Part shown: positions 1-7,717 of the stretch, piece by piece
Position numbering within the stretch: the first letter of the stretch is position 1
Layout: each line of letters opens with the position of its first letter
Source of the DNA: Candidatus Obscuribacter sp.
GTDB taxonomy: Bacteria; Cyanobacteriota; Vampirovibrionia; Obscuribacterales; Obscuribacteraceae
DNA: 64,000 nucleotides
Direction of reading: 5' to 3'
Assembly (NCBI GenBank): GCA_016712465.1
Contig: JADJQZ010000001.1
Span: forward strand, 3,782,001-3,846,000
Program-made: the position numbers and the translations under genes
Notes under the pieces: generated by a model
Databases searched by the model: none
What the model saw: only the letters and a program-made list of their open reading frames with translations
What the model was told of the DNA's origin: nothing

Positions 1-229
1 GCAAAACGGCGAAGGAAATGCGCTTTTGCACCGGCTTGAGCAACAAACAAAGGCAAAGCGACAGGCCAAGTAAGAGCAAGGCAAAGACAAAGTAAAATGG
101 CTGAAAGTGAGTAGTCAACTCAAAAAACTGTCCATGCCGCCCTAGATAAGAGAAGGTACAGAGGCTTAAGCACAAACCCTGACAGAAGAGAAGAAACAGA
201 CAGGCAAAGGCAAATAACCATCTAGACAT
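1..229 (-). CDS. N-terminal part of a membrane protein, cut by the left edge
   Basis: An open frame reads leftward from an ATG at 229 to the window edge, giving 76 residues and no stop. It begins MSRWLFAFACLFLLF and has two hydrophobic stretches, about residues 4-30 and 45-66, joined by a short polar loop containing ELTTHFQPF. A two-helix N-terminus with this kind of loop occurs in membrane-anchored endonuclease/exonuclease/phosphatase family proteins, but the catalytic part would lie outside the window, so that assignment is only a guess. A purine-rich GGTGGA lies about 10 bases before the start. It follows gntR on the same strand with 114 bases between them. Confidence 0.5.
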   Translation of the reverse strand, partial: MSRWLFAFACLFLLFCQGLCLSLCTFSYLGRHGQFFELTTHFQPFYFVFALLLLGLSLCLCLLLKPVQKRISFAVL

Positions 230-343
230 TATTCTAAATCCACCGGATCCACCTGAAAAAAATTCAGCAACACCATCTGCTTCCAGGTTAACCCCTGAAG
301 ACAAGCTCCGCCAGAAAAGAGAAATTCCTGCAAACCGGGACTA

Positions 344-1267
344 TCAGCCCCACTTGGCCAGGCGCTCTTTGATCAAATCTATGGTTGTGGAGGAATAGAG
401 ATTGAAAACAAGCATCTTCGCAGGCGGAGCATAGCGGCTCACCACTTCCCGGCTGATGCTGTCGCACAAAAACAAATCGGCGTGCTTGACAAGATATTTA
501 ATTTCCGTCTCGTCGTCGCGCACAACGGACCGCACGGCAATCTCTTCGCCGCGCATGGCCGCTACCAACTTTCCGGCCATCTGCATGAGGTGAGGACTGA
601 CCGATACCAGGGCCAGAAGTGAGGCTTTCGGCAATCTATATACAGCTTCCAATTCGTTTCTGGCCGGCTCGATATTGCAGGCGACCAGGCGAGTCAGATC
701 TTTAATGTGCTTCTGGAAAGAAAATAGATGATAGAGGCTGGAAACCACAAGAGCCTCTTCCGCCTGCTTCAAGTCCGAGAGCAATTGTTGCGGCAAAAGG
801 CATTCCACCGGCAACTGGAAGTGGGGCGAAAGTTCGCCTTTGATGAGAGGATGGAAGTCCTGATTGCCGTCCACCACAAGAATACGTTTGACGGCCGGGC
901 GATGCCGCAACTTATCCATACACTTGCTTACTTCTGAAGACGAATAGCCATTTTCAGAGGCCCGGGCGAGAAAATCAAAAAACATTTCCTCCAGAGAAAG
1001 CGCCGTACTCTCGTTTTCTACCCGCCTGCCACTGGCCGCTACCCGCACGCCGCTGCCCTGCCGCACCTCCAGCAGTCCGACTTCGGCCAGGTGATTGTAA
1101 GCAGCCGTAATGGTGCTGTAGTGAACGCCGAGACGGTCGGCTAAGGCTCTTATGCTTGGCAATTTCTCGTGGGGGCGCAAGGAACCGGAAGCGATGGACA
1201 GACCCAGTTGCTCGACCAACTGGTCTCGAATCGGAACCGCACTTTCTTTGTTGATAGTAATTTTCAA
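344..1267 (-). CDS. GntR-family transcriptional regulator with a C-terminal ligand-sensing-like domain
   Basis: About 307 residues. Residues 1-75 form a GntR winged helix: VPIRDQLVEQL, then LPSIRALADRLGVHYSTI (recognition helix) and the wing GLLEVRQGSGVRV. The remaining 230 residues resemble no enzyme I can name. They alternate predicted strands and helices (RILVVDGNQ, KASLLALVSVSPHL, DLFLCDSISREVV), like a periplasmic-binding-protein fold, and lack the aminotransferase domain of MocR members. I place the start at the TTG at 1267: an AAGGA lies 7 bases upstream and LKITINKESAVPIRDQ is the usual family start. A start further upstream would overlap the likely promoter. It probably controls its own operon in response to a small molecule I cannot identify. 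Confidence 0.8.
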   Translation of the reverse strand: MKITINKESAVPIRDQLVEQLGLSIASGSLRPHEKLPSIRALADRLGVHYSTITAAYNHLAEVGLLEVRQGSGVRVAASGRRVENESTALSLEEMFFDFLARASENGYSSSEVSKCMDKLRHRPAVKRILVVDGNQDFHPLIKGELSPHFQLPVECLLPQQLLSDLKQAEEALVVSSLYHLFSFQKHIKDLTRLVACNIEPARNELEAVYRLPKASLLALVSVSPHLMQMAGKLVAAMRGEEIAVRSVVRDDETEIKYLVKHADLFLCDSISREVVSRYAPPAKMLVFNLYSSTTIDLIKERLAKWG

Positions 1268-1292
1268 AGCCTGATCCTTGCAATAAGAGCCA

Positions 1293-1308
1293 ATTATATG
1301 GCATGCCA
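1293..1308 (-). promoter_or_regulatory. Candidate -10 box and palindromic operator of gntR
   Basis: Read on the minus strand, a perfect TATAAT (1298-1293) directly follows the perfect 10-base palindrome TGGCATGCCA (1308-1299). The TATAAT lies about 25 bases before the TTG start of gntR, which would give a very short leader. No good -35 hexamer is found at the right distance, so the promoter may need an activator. GntR proteins usually bind palindromes near their own promoter, so autoregulation is a reasonable inference. Confidence 0.4.
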
Positions 1309-1317
1309 TCAAAATAG

Positions 1318-1356
1318 AAGAGAGCGCCCTTCTCTGCTTAGAAAGGACGCTCTCTT
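1318..1356. terminator. Inverted repeat between the divergent regulators
   Basis: AAGAGAGCG (1318-1326) pairs with CGCTCTCTT (1348-1356), and CCTT/AAGG continues the stem after one mismatch. On the plus strand it is followed by ATTTATAG. It lies in the divergent gap between gntR and fur, where no terminator is expected, so it may insulate the two genes or be an operator. The rest of the gap (1357-1653) shows no gene and no strong promoter. Confidence 0.4.
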
Positions 1357-1653
1357 ATTTATAGTTTGCGCCAGATAGAAATCTGTCCCTATTTCTACTG
1401 ACAAGCCTCAGTGGACCGTGGGGCTCCTGTGCATCTGTAGAATTCCTCGCATGAACTTTGCTGATGGATGCGAAGTATTCTCATTAGCAACAAATCCAGA
1501 TTAGCATCAGGGAACAGCCAAGTCAAGACTTGCCAGGAGACAAAAGTATCAAGTTATACCTACTTGTGCCCTTTCTTCAGTTGTCCCCCGGATGAAATTA
1601 TGCAATCATTCGCAATAAGTATCAAACAATAATGAGTTTTGGAAACAACCGGC

Positions 1654-2286
1654 ATGGCTGACAGAACAAAAGGCTCTCCCGAGCACTCCAACAATTCCGC
1701 TATAAGTAGTTCGTCGATGGATGCCATTGCCGAAATAATCCGCTCCATTCCCCGGGGGGATCACTTGACAGCGCCCGAGGTTTACGAACTGGCCAAACAG
1801 CGGGGCTTAAAGCTGAGTCTCTCTACGGTCTACCGCACCCTCAATAAACTAAAAGTAGTGGGAGATGTAATCACAGTATCGGGCGACCGGGGTCTGCGCT
1901 ACGAATCAGTAGAAGATCAGGCCCATGATCATTTGATCTGCCTGGGTTGCGGATTGACCATTGAGTTTTTTGATGATTTGATTCGCGGCTTCGGTCATTC
2001 CGTAGCGCTTCGTAAAGGTTTCGAGCACACCACCAGCCGCTTCGACATATTGGGCTATTGCGAAAAGTGCAAAGGCAACGATGAAGGACACAAACAAGAG
2101 CAGATGCTGGACAACCTGCTCGGGGCTATCGAAAAAACGGAAGCGGCCCTGGAAGATTTGAAAGCAGCCGCTGACTTAATGAGAACACGCAAGACAGCCA
2201 GAGTGGCTTTGCCGGTCAAAACTGCCAGGCAGAAGTTGACCGATGCCTCACAAGAACTCGACTACTTGTCGAGTTTCTTTGACTGA
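1654..2286 (+). CDS. Fur-family metal-responsive regulator with a C-terminal extension
   Basis: 210 residues from the ATG at 1654; a TTG at 1639 is an alternative start. The winged helix covers about residues 20-80, with LSLSTVYRTLNKLKVVGD as the DNA-reading helix region. The dimerisation and metal domain follows, with AHDHLICLGCG and GYCEKCKG giving the two CxxC pairs of the structural zinc site. Fur, Zur and PerR cannot be told apart from this alone. Normal family members end soon after the second CxxC. This one continues for about 70 residues of charged, probably helical sequence, which is unusual. The 3' end overlaps the detached tail of the convergent glycosyltransferase. Confidence 0.88.
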   Translation: MADRTKGSPEHSNNSAISSSSMDAIAEIIRSIPRGDHLTAPEVYELAKQRGLKLSLSTVYRTLNKLKVVGDVITVSGDRGLRYESVEDQAHDHLICLGCGLTIEFFDDLIRGFGHSVALRKGFEHTTSRFDILGYCEKCKGNDEGHKQEQMLDNLLGAIEKTEAALEDLKAAADLMRTRKTARVALPVKTARQKLTDASQELDYLSSFFD

Positions 2287-2430
2287 TAGAGCCTTTTACG
2301 CGCCGCTTCCAGATCTTCTTCCGATTCCACAATAATTTTTTCCATGTAGGAATGCGGAACCTTGCGCTTCTTATTTATGGCGGCTCGCTTCTTGAGCATC
2401 TTGGGTAATAGCTTGACGGCGCCAGTCCCC
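2262..2430 (-). pseudogene. Detached C-terminal tail of the family-2 glycosyltransferase
   Basis: In the frame one base away from the glycosyltransferase, sequence downstream of the C5 run at 2427-2431 reads AVKLLPKMLKKRAAINKKRK and then PHSYMEKII. This is a typical basic tail of GT2 rhamnosyltransferase-like enzymes. Removing one base of the homopolymer would join it to the upstream frame and give a protein of about 350 residues. Either the gene carries a real frameshift, it frameshifts at translation, or the run was miscounted in the assembly. The last 25 bases overlap the end of fur. Confidence 0.65.
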
Positions 2431-3315
2431 CTGCAACCAGGGCAATACCTGACCGCCCCGCACAATTACCACGGCAAAGTAATAAGCCTGCCAGAAAAAT
2501 ATATGGGGCAAGAACTTCACCAGAAGAGGCATCGGGATATTCTTGACGATGGTATTGAAGTTGTTCTGAGAGGACAAGCGCACAACCAGCGGACTATAGC
2601 CACTGCCGGTAGTACCACAGCCCAGATGGTAAATGACGGCCGTCGGCACATAAAAACACTTGTAGCCGGCACTCTGGGCCCGCAGACCGAGGTCGACGTC
2701 TTCAAGGTAAGCAAAGTAGTCTTCGTCAAACAAGCCTATATCGAGGAGCAAGCTGCGCCTGTATAGGGCAGCGCCGCCACAAGCCCCGAGGATATAGCGT
2801 CCGCTGTCGAAAAGTCCGATGTCCTTCTCGCGATGCCCGATCCGGCCCGGTAAGCCTCCTCGCCTGTAGCCGTCGCCTACGCCGTCGAGCAAGCTATGAT
2901 CATCGTAAGCGAGCATCTTGCAGCCAAGGGAGCCGGCCTCGGGATGAAGGGCCATGGCTTTGACTAATTCCTCGACCCAGGCCCTGTCTACCACGGTGTC
3001 ATTGTTGATAAGAGCGATGAATTCGCCCCGAGATTCTTTTATGCCGCGATTGACCGCCACGGAAAAGCCGGTATTGACGCTGAAGCGGGGCACTTTGACG
3101 CTGGCATAGTGCTCTGCAAGGAACTCAACCGAACCGTCTTTGGAGCCGTTATCTACAACGATTATTTCCAGCTGCTTATAGGTCTGGCTGAGGAGCGAAT
3201 CTAAACAACCGGTTAGAAAGTGCTTACCGTTCCAGTTCGGTATGACGATGGAAACGAGCCCCGGTTCTGAGTCGGCAGACAGCTCAGAGGGTGCTTCAGG
3301 CTTGAGATCATTCAC
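2371..3315 (-). CDS. Family-2 glycosyltransferase (rhamnosyltransferase-like), tail frameshifted
   Basis: 314 residues as it stands, starting at a GTG at 3315. A GT-A nucleotide-sugar-binding fold is clear: VSIVIPNWNGKHFLTGCLDS at about residues 21-40, then VVDNGSKDGS and INNDTVVD, the acidic metal-binding motif. GACGGAALYRRS and FFAYLEDVDLGLRA (EDVD catalytic region) complete the domain. It probably transfers a deoxyhexose or similar sugar to a surface glycan. The last 15 or so residues, after LPWLQGDW, do not resemble the family, and the expected basic tail is found one base out of frame. It diverges from the glycosyltransferase gene at 3441. No good ribosome-binding site precedes the start. 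Confidence 0.85.
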   Translation of the reverse strand: MNDLKPEAPSELSADSEPGLVSIVIPNWNGKHFLTGCLDSLLSQTYKQLEIIVVDNGSKDGSVEFLAEHYASVKVPRFSVNTGFSVAVNRGIKESRGEFIALINNDTVVDRAWVEELVKAMALHPEAGSLGCKMLAYDDHSLLDGVGDGYRRGGLPGRIGHREKDIGLFDSGRYILGACGGAALYRRSLLLDIGLFDEDYFAYLEDVDLGLRAQSAGYKCFYVPTAVIYHLGCGTTGSGYSPLVVRLSSQNNFNTIVKNIPMPLLVKFLPHIFFWQAYYFAVVIVRGGQVLPWLQGDWRRQAITQDAQEASRHK

Positions 3316-3440
3316 AGGTGGAAGAAAAGAAAATCAAAAGAAATGTCGATGCGGTGTATTAATGGCTCATATTAGCAGATCGGCAGAGGCTATAATATTG
3401 CCTCGTCCCCAAGCAGAGGGACGGATAGCAGGCTAAAGTA

Positions 3441-4793
3441 GTGAACCAGGCCAATTCAAAAATTCTTATAATCACCCTGGAACCAATCGGCGATAAAATG
3501 GCCGGTCCCGCCATACGCGCCCTGGAGATAGGCAAGCGCCTGGCAACGGAATTTCCCACCACTGTTTTGAGTCCGGTCAAGAGCGAGGGCAGCTTTGCCG
3601 CCGCGCAAAACCTGCCTGCCGGCATGAAACTGGTGCAGGGCGCTGGTAAGAAACTAGTAGCCCAGTTGGCGCTATCCGCCACTGCCATTTTTGTGCAAGC
3701 CAACGTGCTGAAGCCCTTTCCCTTCCTGGCCTCCATGGGTAAACATTTAATAGTAGATCTTTACGATCCTTACTTGTTCTCCGTGCTGGTGCAGTACAAA
3801 GACGATCCCGTACAGGCCGGCAGCAGTTACCGACTGATGCACCAGGTATTGGAAGCGCACATGACCCGCGCCGACTTTACCGTCTGCGCCTCGGAAAGGC
3901 AGAGGGACTACTGGCTGGGTCGATTTTGCGCCCTGGGGCGTGTCAGCCCCAAAGTTTATGCCATCGATAGAAGTTTGCGTAAGCTCATCGACGTGGTGCC
4001 CTACGGAGTGCCGGAGGAAGCGCCGCGGAGAATACCGGGGCGCGGTCTTAGAGATCGCCTGCCCAGCCTCGGTAACGCACCGGTGCTGCTCTGGGGCGGC
4101 GGCATCTGGGACTGGTTCGATCCTCTCACTGTGATCAAAGCAGTAAAAGCCTGCCTGCCCAGGATTCCCGATCTGAAGCTGGTCTTCATGGGCACCAAAA
4201 GCCCCAATCCCAAAGTACCGGTCATGGACATGACGGAGAAAGCCCGCGCCCTGGCCGGGGAGCTGTCTTTGACCGATGAAAGCGTCTTTTTCCTTGACGG
4301 CTGGGTTCCCTATGAAGAACGCAGTTCCTATCTTCTGGATGCCACCATAGCCGTGAGCGCCCATTTTGATCTGCCGGAAACCCGCTTCTCCTTCCGCACC
4401 AGAATCCTCGACTACTTCTGGTGCGGGCTGCCCATCTTGACCACCCGGGGCGATCAATTGGCGGACATGATTGACAATAGAGCCGGCTTATCCCTGCCCT
4501 ACGAAGATGTAGAAGCCTGGCAGAAAGCCATTGAAGGCATATTACTCAGCCCTCAGCAAGAACTGCTGGAGAGTATGAAGAAAGGCTCCCTGGAGCTTGG
4601 CGGGGAATTTCTCTGGGACAAGAACGTAGAGCCCCTGCGTAAATTCCTGAGAGAACCGCACCACCTGCCTGATTTCGAAAAGGTAACCATGCCCAACCTC
4701 TTTGAACGAGCCCATGCCGTTTATCGCCGGGGAGGGCAGGAACTCATATTGAAACGCTCGGCAGAGCTGTTTGGTGACATACTAAAGTCATGA
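3441..4793 (+). CDS. GT-B glycosyltransferase (group 1/4-like)
   Basis: 450 residues from a GTG start. The N-terminal half begins ILIITLEPIGDKMAGPAIR and contains VDLYDPYLF. After a linker, VLLWGGGIWDWFDPLTVI opens the C-terminal Rossmann half, which continues with DLKLVFMGTK, VFFLDGWVPYEERSSYL and the nucleotide-sugar site FRTRILDYFWCGLPILTT. The GPAIRALEIGK motif near the N-terminus is seen in relatives annotated as surface-glycan glycosyltransferases; donor and acceptor are unknown. The stop overlaps the next start in ATGA, so it is translationally coupled to the CHAD gene, and the gene lies back to back with the GT2 gene. Confidence 0.85.
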   Translation: MNQANSKILIITLEPIGDKMAGPAIRALEIGKRLATEFPTTVLSPVKSEGSFAAAQNLPAGMKLVQGAGKKLVAQLALSATAIFVQANVLKPFPFLASMGKHLIVDLYDPYLFSVLVQYKDDPVQAGSSYRLMHQVLEAHMTRADFTVCASERQRDYWLGRFCALGRVSPKVYAIDRSLRKLIDVVPYGVPEEAPRRIPGRGLRDRLPSLGNAPVLLWGGGIWDWFDPLTVIKAVKACLPRIPDLKLVFMGTKSPNPKVPVMDMTEKARALAGELSLTDESVFFLDGWVPYEERSSYLLDATIAVSAHFDLPETRFSFRTRILDYFWCGLPILTTRGDQLADMIDNRAGLSLPYEDVEAWQKAIEGILLSPQQELLESMKKGSLELGGEFLWDKNVEPLRKFLREPHHLPDFEKVTMPNLFERAHAVYRRGGQELILKRSAELFGDILKS

Positions 4794-5776
4794 GCACTCT
4801 CGTCAAAGCCGTTCCCGAACATCTCTTGAACCTGAACTGGTTTGAGTTGGAAGAAGCGCGCGCCCTTTCCGTCTATGAAGAACTATCCGGCAGCCTGGGC
4901 GGAATCAATCACAAACTTTCCCCCAAATTGGTGCACGAACTGAGAGTAGTGATCCGGCGCTGGTATTCCATCTGGGAAATCCTGGAGTTGGACAACTGGC
5001 AAGACAAGTACTACGAAAAGAAGATCAAAAGACCCCTGGAGAAAATCAATAAGCACCTGGGCGGACTGCGAGATATGGACGTCAATATCGAACTGGCGGC
5101 CGACTTCCAGGCCCCTTCCCTGCTCCTTGCCGCCTGGCGAAAGAAACGTGCCAAGTTGAGAAGGAAGGCCGCTCAAGCCATCCAGGAGCTGAAACCCGGA
5201 AAAATCGAGCGCCGTCTGGCAGAGCATCTTTCCCGCCGGGCTTACGAGTTGGAGAGACTTCTCATCCCACTGCCTGAAGATCAGGGAAAAAAGACTCCTT
5301 CCATCACCTACCCCTTCAAGAGCCCGCTGGAGAAAGCCAGCTACAATCACATCGACGTCTTTCTTTTGGATTGCGAGGCGGAAGCGAAGACCATGGCAGC
5401 CAGAGAGCTATCCGCAGAGGAATTGCACGAGCTGAGACTGGTTATAAAGCGATGGCGCTATTTGCTCACCGAGTTTTTCGGCGTCTCCAATATCGAACTG
5501 GTGAGAGCCCAGCAACTTCTGGGTCGGCATCATGACCTGGTGCGCCTGAAGGAAGCTTTGCTCAAATATGAAAAGAAGAGAGAGCGAAAACCGGCCCGAG
5601 ACTGCAAAAAAAGAGAACTATCTAAGGAGCAGCTAGCCGAGCAGAAGAGCAAATTATCAGAGTGCTTGAGCCGGGTCAGCCTGGAGCTGAACCGGGTTGA
5701 TGATGAAATCAAGAGAGTCAAGCAGGAGTTGCCCTACGGTTTAAGGCCCTATAGAGTCAGCCCCCTGATCGGCTGA
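4790..5776 (+). CDS. CHAD domain protein
   Basis: 328 residues, mostly helical and highly charged. Two CHAD half-repeats are visible: VHELRVVIRRWYSIWEILEL at about residues 48-67 and LHELRLVIKRWRYLLTEFFG at about 206-225, each with the conserved histidine and a row of arginines and lysines. CHAD domains bind inorganic polyphosphate, and the paired basic helices here fit that role. The C-terminus is a Lys/Arg/Glu-rich coiled-coil-like stretch. The start overlaps the stop of the preceding glycosyltransferase gene. A link to polyphosphate storage is an inference from the family. Confidence 0.85.
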   Translation: MSTLVKAVPEHLLNLNWFELEEARALSVYEELSGSLGGINHKLSPKLVHELRVVIRRWYSIWEILELDNWQDKYYEKKIKRPLEKINKHLGGLRDMDVNIELAADFQAPSLLLAAWRKKRAKLRRKAAQAIQELKPGKIERRLAEHLSRRAYELERLLIPLPEDQGKKTPSITYPFKSPLEKASYNHIDVFLLDCEAEAKTMAARELSAEELHELRLVIKRWRYLLTEFFGVSNIELVRAQQLLGRHHDLVRLKEALLKYEKKRERKPARDCKKRELSKEQLAEQKSKLSECLSRVSLELNRVDDEIKRVKQELPYGLRPYRVSPLIG

Positions 5777-5789
5777 GGGACAGACTGAA

Positions 5790-5823
5790 AGTGCCCACTA
5801 AAGGCAGAGATGCCAAGGGCACT
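5790..5823 (+). terminator. Nested hairpin after the CHAD gene
   Basis: AGTGCCC (5790-5796) pairs with GGGCACT (5817-5823), and inside this an additional GGCA/TGCC stem (5803-5806 with 5811-5814) closes a GAGA tetraloop. It starts 13 bases after the CHAD stop. No T-run follows, so it is a weak or factor-assisted terminator, or a 3' RNA-stabilising structure. Confidence 0.45.
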
Positions 5824-5856
5824 GCTTAACTTATCGCTTAAGTTCAATTGAAACTG

Positions 5857-5884
5857 TTCAAACTAAGCTCATCAACAATACAAT
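5857..5884 (+). promoter_or_regulatory. Candidate promoter of the trxB operon
   Basis: TTCAAA (5857-5862) and TACAAT (5879-5884) are separated by 16 bases, a reasonable housekeeping promoter about 80 bases before the trxB start. A TTGAAA lies just upstream but is spaced too far away. Confidence 0.4.
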
Positions 5885-5963
5885 TAGAGGTGTTCTATAG
5901 GGAGCGCTCCGGATGGCCGTAAGCAGGCCGCGGTCGCCTCTTTTCCTCCAGGTGGAGCTTGCC

Positions 5964-6953
5964 ATGGTAATAAAGAAGAAAGTAACTATCCTCGGTTCGG
6001 GTTCAGCCGGCCTCACTGCCGCCATTTACGCGGCAAGAGCCAATCTCGAGCCCCTGGTCATTCAAGGTCTGCAGGCAGGCGGCCAACTTACCATCACCTC
6101 CGACGTGGAAAACTTTCCCGGCTTTCCCAATGGCATTCTCGGACCAGAGCTCATGGAAGAGATGCATAAGCAAGCTGAACGTTTCGGCACGCAGTTCATT
6201 TATGACAACGCCGAATCAGTAGATCTCTCCAGCCGCCCTTTCAAACTCAAGACCAGCTCCGATGAAATCCACACGGACTGCTTGATCATCGGCACCGGGG
6301 CCTCGGCAAAACTGCTCGGACTCCCCTCGGAAAGCAAGCTCATGGGTCACGGAGTATCAGCCTGCGCCACCTGCGACGGCTTCTTCTTCCGAGACAAAGA
6401 AGTTTTCGTAGTGGGCGGCGGCGACACCGCGCTGGAAGAAGCTACCTTCCTTACTCGTTTTGCCTCATCAGTCACAGTAATTCACAGAAGAGATTCTTTC
6501 AGGGCTTCGGCCATCATGGCCAACCGGGCCAAGTCCAATGAAAAAGTGAAGTTCATCCTGGACAGCGTCGTGGAAGATATTCTCGACGTGGAAGAAGGCC
6601 AGGTTACCGGCATTCGTATTCGCAACATCAAGACAAATGTGGTGACCGAGCACCCTGCCGACGGCGTCTTCATCGCCATCGGGCACAAACCCAACACCGA
6701 ACTATTTGTTGGTCAACTGGAGCTTACGGAAAACGGCTATATCAAAACAGACGGCGTGAAGACCTCCGTGAAAGGCGTCTTCGCCGCCGGCGACGTGCAA
6801 GACGAACTATACAGGCAGGCAATCACCGCCGCCGGTACCGGTTGCATGGCGGCCCTGGAAGCACAATGGCTTTTGGAAAATGAACACGAAGAAGGAAACA
6901 GCGTGGGAAAGCCTCAGGCTGAAGCCAAGGAACCTGTAGCCCAGAAGGGCTGA
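5964..6953 (+). CDS. trxB: Thioredoxin-disulfide reductase
   Basis: 329 residues. This flavoenzyme passes electrons from NADPH to thioredoxin. The FAD-binding motif GSGSAGLTAAIYAARA is at the N-terminus, QAGGQL follows, the redox-active pair is CATCDG, the NADPH site is GGGDTALEEATFLTRF, and GVFAAGDVQD marks the C-terminal FAD segment. I prefer the ATG at 5964, preceded by GGTGGAG; an upstream ATG at 5913 would add 17 residues that are not family-like. A tail of about 20 residues rich in Glu, Lys and Ala is extra. The next gene starts 11 bases after the stop. Together with the YyaL gene downstream this suggests a thiol redox operon. Confidence 0.95.
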   Translation: MVIKKKVTILGSGSAGLTAAIYAARANLEPLVIQGLQAGGQLTITSDVENFPGFPNGILGPELMEEMHKQAERFGTQFIYDNAESVDLSSRPFKLKTSSDEIHTDCLIIGTGASAKLLGLPSESKLMGHGVSACATCDGFFFRDKEVFVVGGGDTALEEATFLTRFASSVTVIHRRDSFRASAIMANRAKSNEKVKFILDSVVEDILDVEEGQVTGIRIRNIKTNVVTEHPADGVFIAIGHKPNTELFVGQLELTENGYIKTDGVKTSVKGVFAAGDVQDELYRQAITAAGTGCMAALEAQWLLENEHEEGNSVGKPQAEAKEPVAQKG

Positions 6954-6964
6954 GGTTGGTGCTT

Positions 6965-7699
6965 ATGGCTCAAGGCATAATTTCCCGGGTTGACTCCAGC
7001 GCCTGGCTGCAAGCAATTGTGGCCGAACATCCGTGCTTCAAGCACGAAATGTTCGACCGCCTCAGCTCCCTGGCCAAGACCGGCTCTCTTTCCCTCAAGC
7101 AAGTTGCCTCCCTCCTGAAAAACTACGACGCCCATGCCTCGCATCTAAGGCGGCTGCTTCTCAAAGCCGCTACCATCATGCCGGAAGAAGCCGTCGGTTT
7201 CATTCTTGAAAATGTTCGCAATGAGTACGGCAACGGTGTTGTAGAGGGACGCCACCAGCTACAGTTGCAAGATCTGGCCTGGCAAAGCGGTGTGGCGCCG
7301 GACGACTATCGGCTCACACCGGTGCAAAGCGGCATCAAAACCTTTATCAAAGCCGTCACGCCCTTCTACTTTCCCGGGTCGGCCTTCATTCCATCAGATC
7401 TTAGAGGTAACGGCAGCGGTGCCAGAGCGGCAATTGCCGCGGGAGCCATCACCGCCACTGAAATAATGGCTATGGAAGAGTTCAAAGCCTTGCAGAAGGC
7501 CTTTTCCAGCCTCGGGCTGCAGCACCATATATGGTTTGACCACGTAACGGTGGAATCGGAACACAGTCAGGAGTCGATCGCACTTGCCTGCTTCTTTCAG
7601 GAGCGGGGCCAAAAATCCAGTGTCGAGTATGGGCTCAAAGGCGTGCTCGATGCCAATGTACACCTTTACGACGGGCTAAACGCCTGTCTTAGCGTTTAA
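6965..7699 (+). CDS. Haem-oxygenase-like iron-containing redox enzyme family protein
   Basis: 244 residues from the ATG at 6965. The protein looks all-helical. Likely metal ligands lie in NEYGNGVVEGRHQLQL (Glu and His) and FDHVTVESEHSQES (HxxxExEH), an arrangement seen in the haem-oxygenase-like di-iron oxidase group that includes PqqC/TenA relatives and Chlamydia CADD. Members act as oxygenases or, in CADD, contribute to p-aminobenzoate synthesis. The substrate here cannot be read from sequence. The gene sits directly after trxB and before a glycosyltransferase in one transcription unit, so reductant supply by thioredoxin is possible but unproven. Confidence 0.72.
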   Translation: MAQGIISRVDSSAWLQAIVAEHPCFKHEMFDRLSSLAKTGSLSLKQVASLLKNYDAHASHLRRLLLKAATIMPEEAVGFILENVRNEYGNGVVEGRHQLQLQDLAWQSGVAPDDYRLTPVQSGIKTFIKAVTPFYFPGSAFIPSDLRGNGSGARAAIAAGAITATEIMAMEEFKALQKAFSSLGLQHHIWFDHVTVESEHSQESIALACFFQERGQKSSVEYGLKGVLDANVHLYDGLNACLSV

Positions 7700-7717
7700 T
7701 CGAAGGACAGCTTGCCA

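Noticed and set aside
230..343. Short minus-strand frame ending VDPVDLE, its stop touching the ATG at 229
   Set aside because: It is at most about 45 codons, partly inside the gntR end, with only an internal ATG giving 15 residues. It could be a leader peptide but there is not enough to call it.
2362..2766. 134-codon plus-strand frame after fur
   Set aside because: It lies antisense to the glycosyltransferase core, which has clear family motifs.
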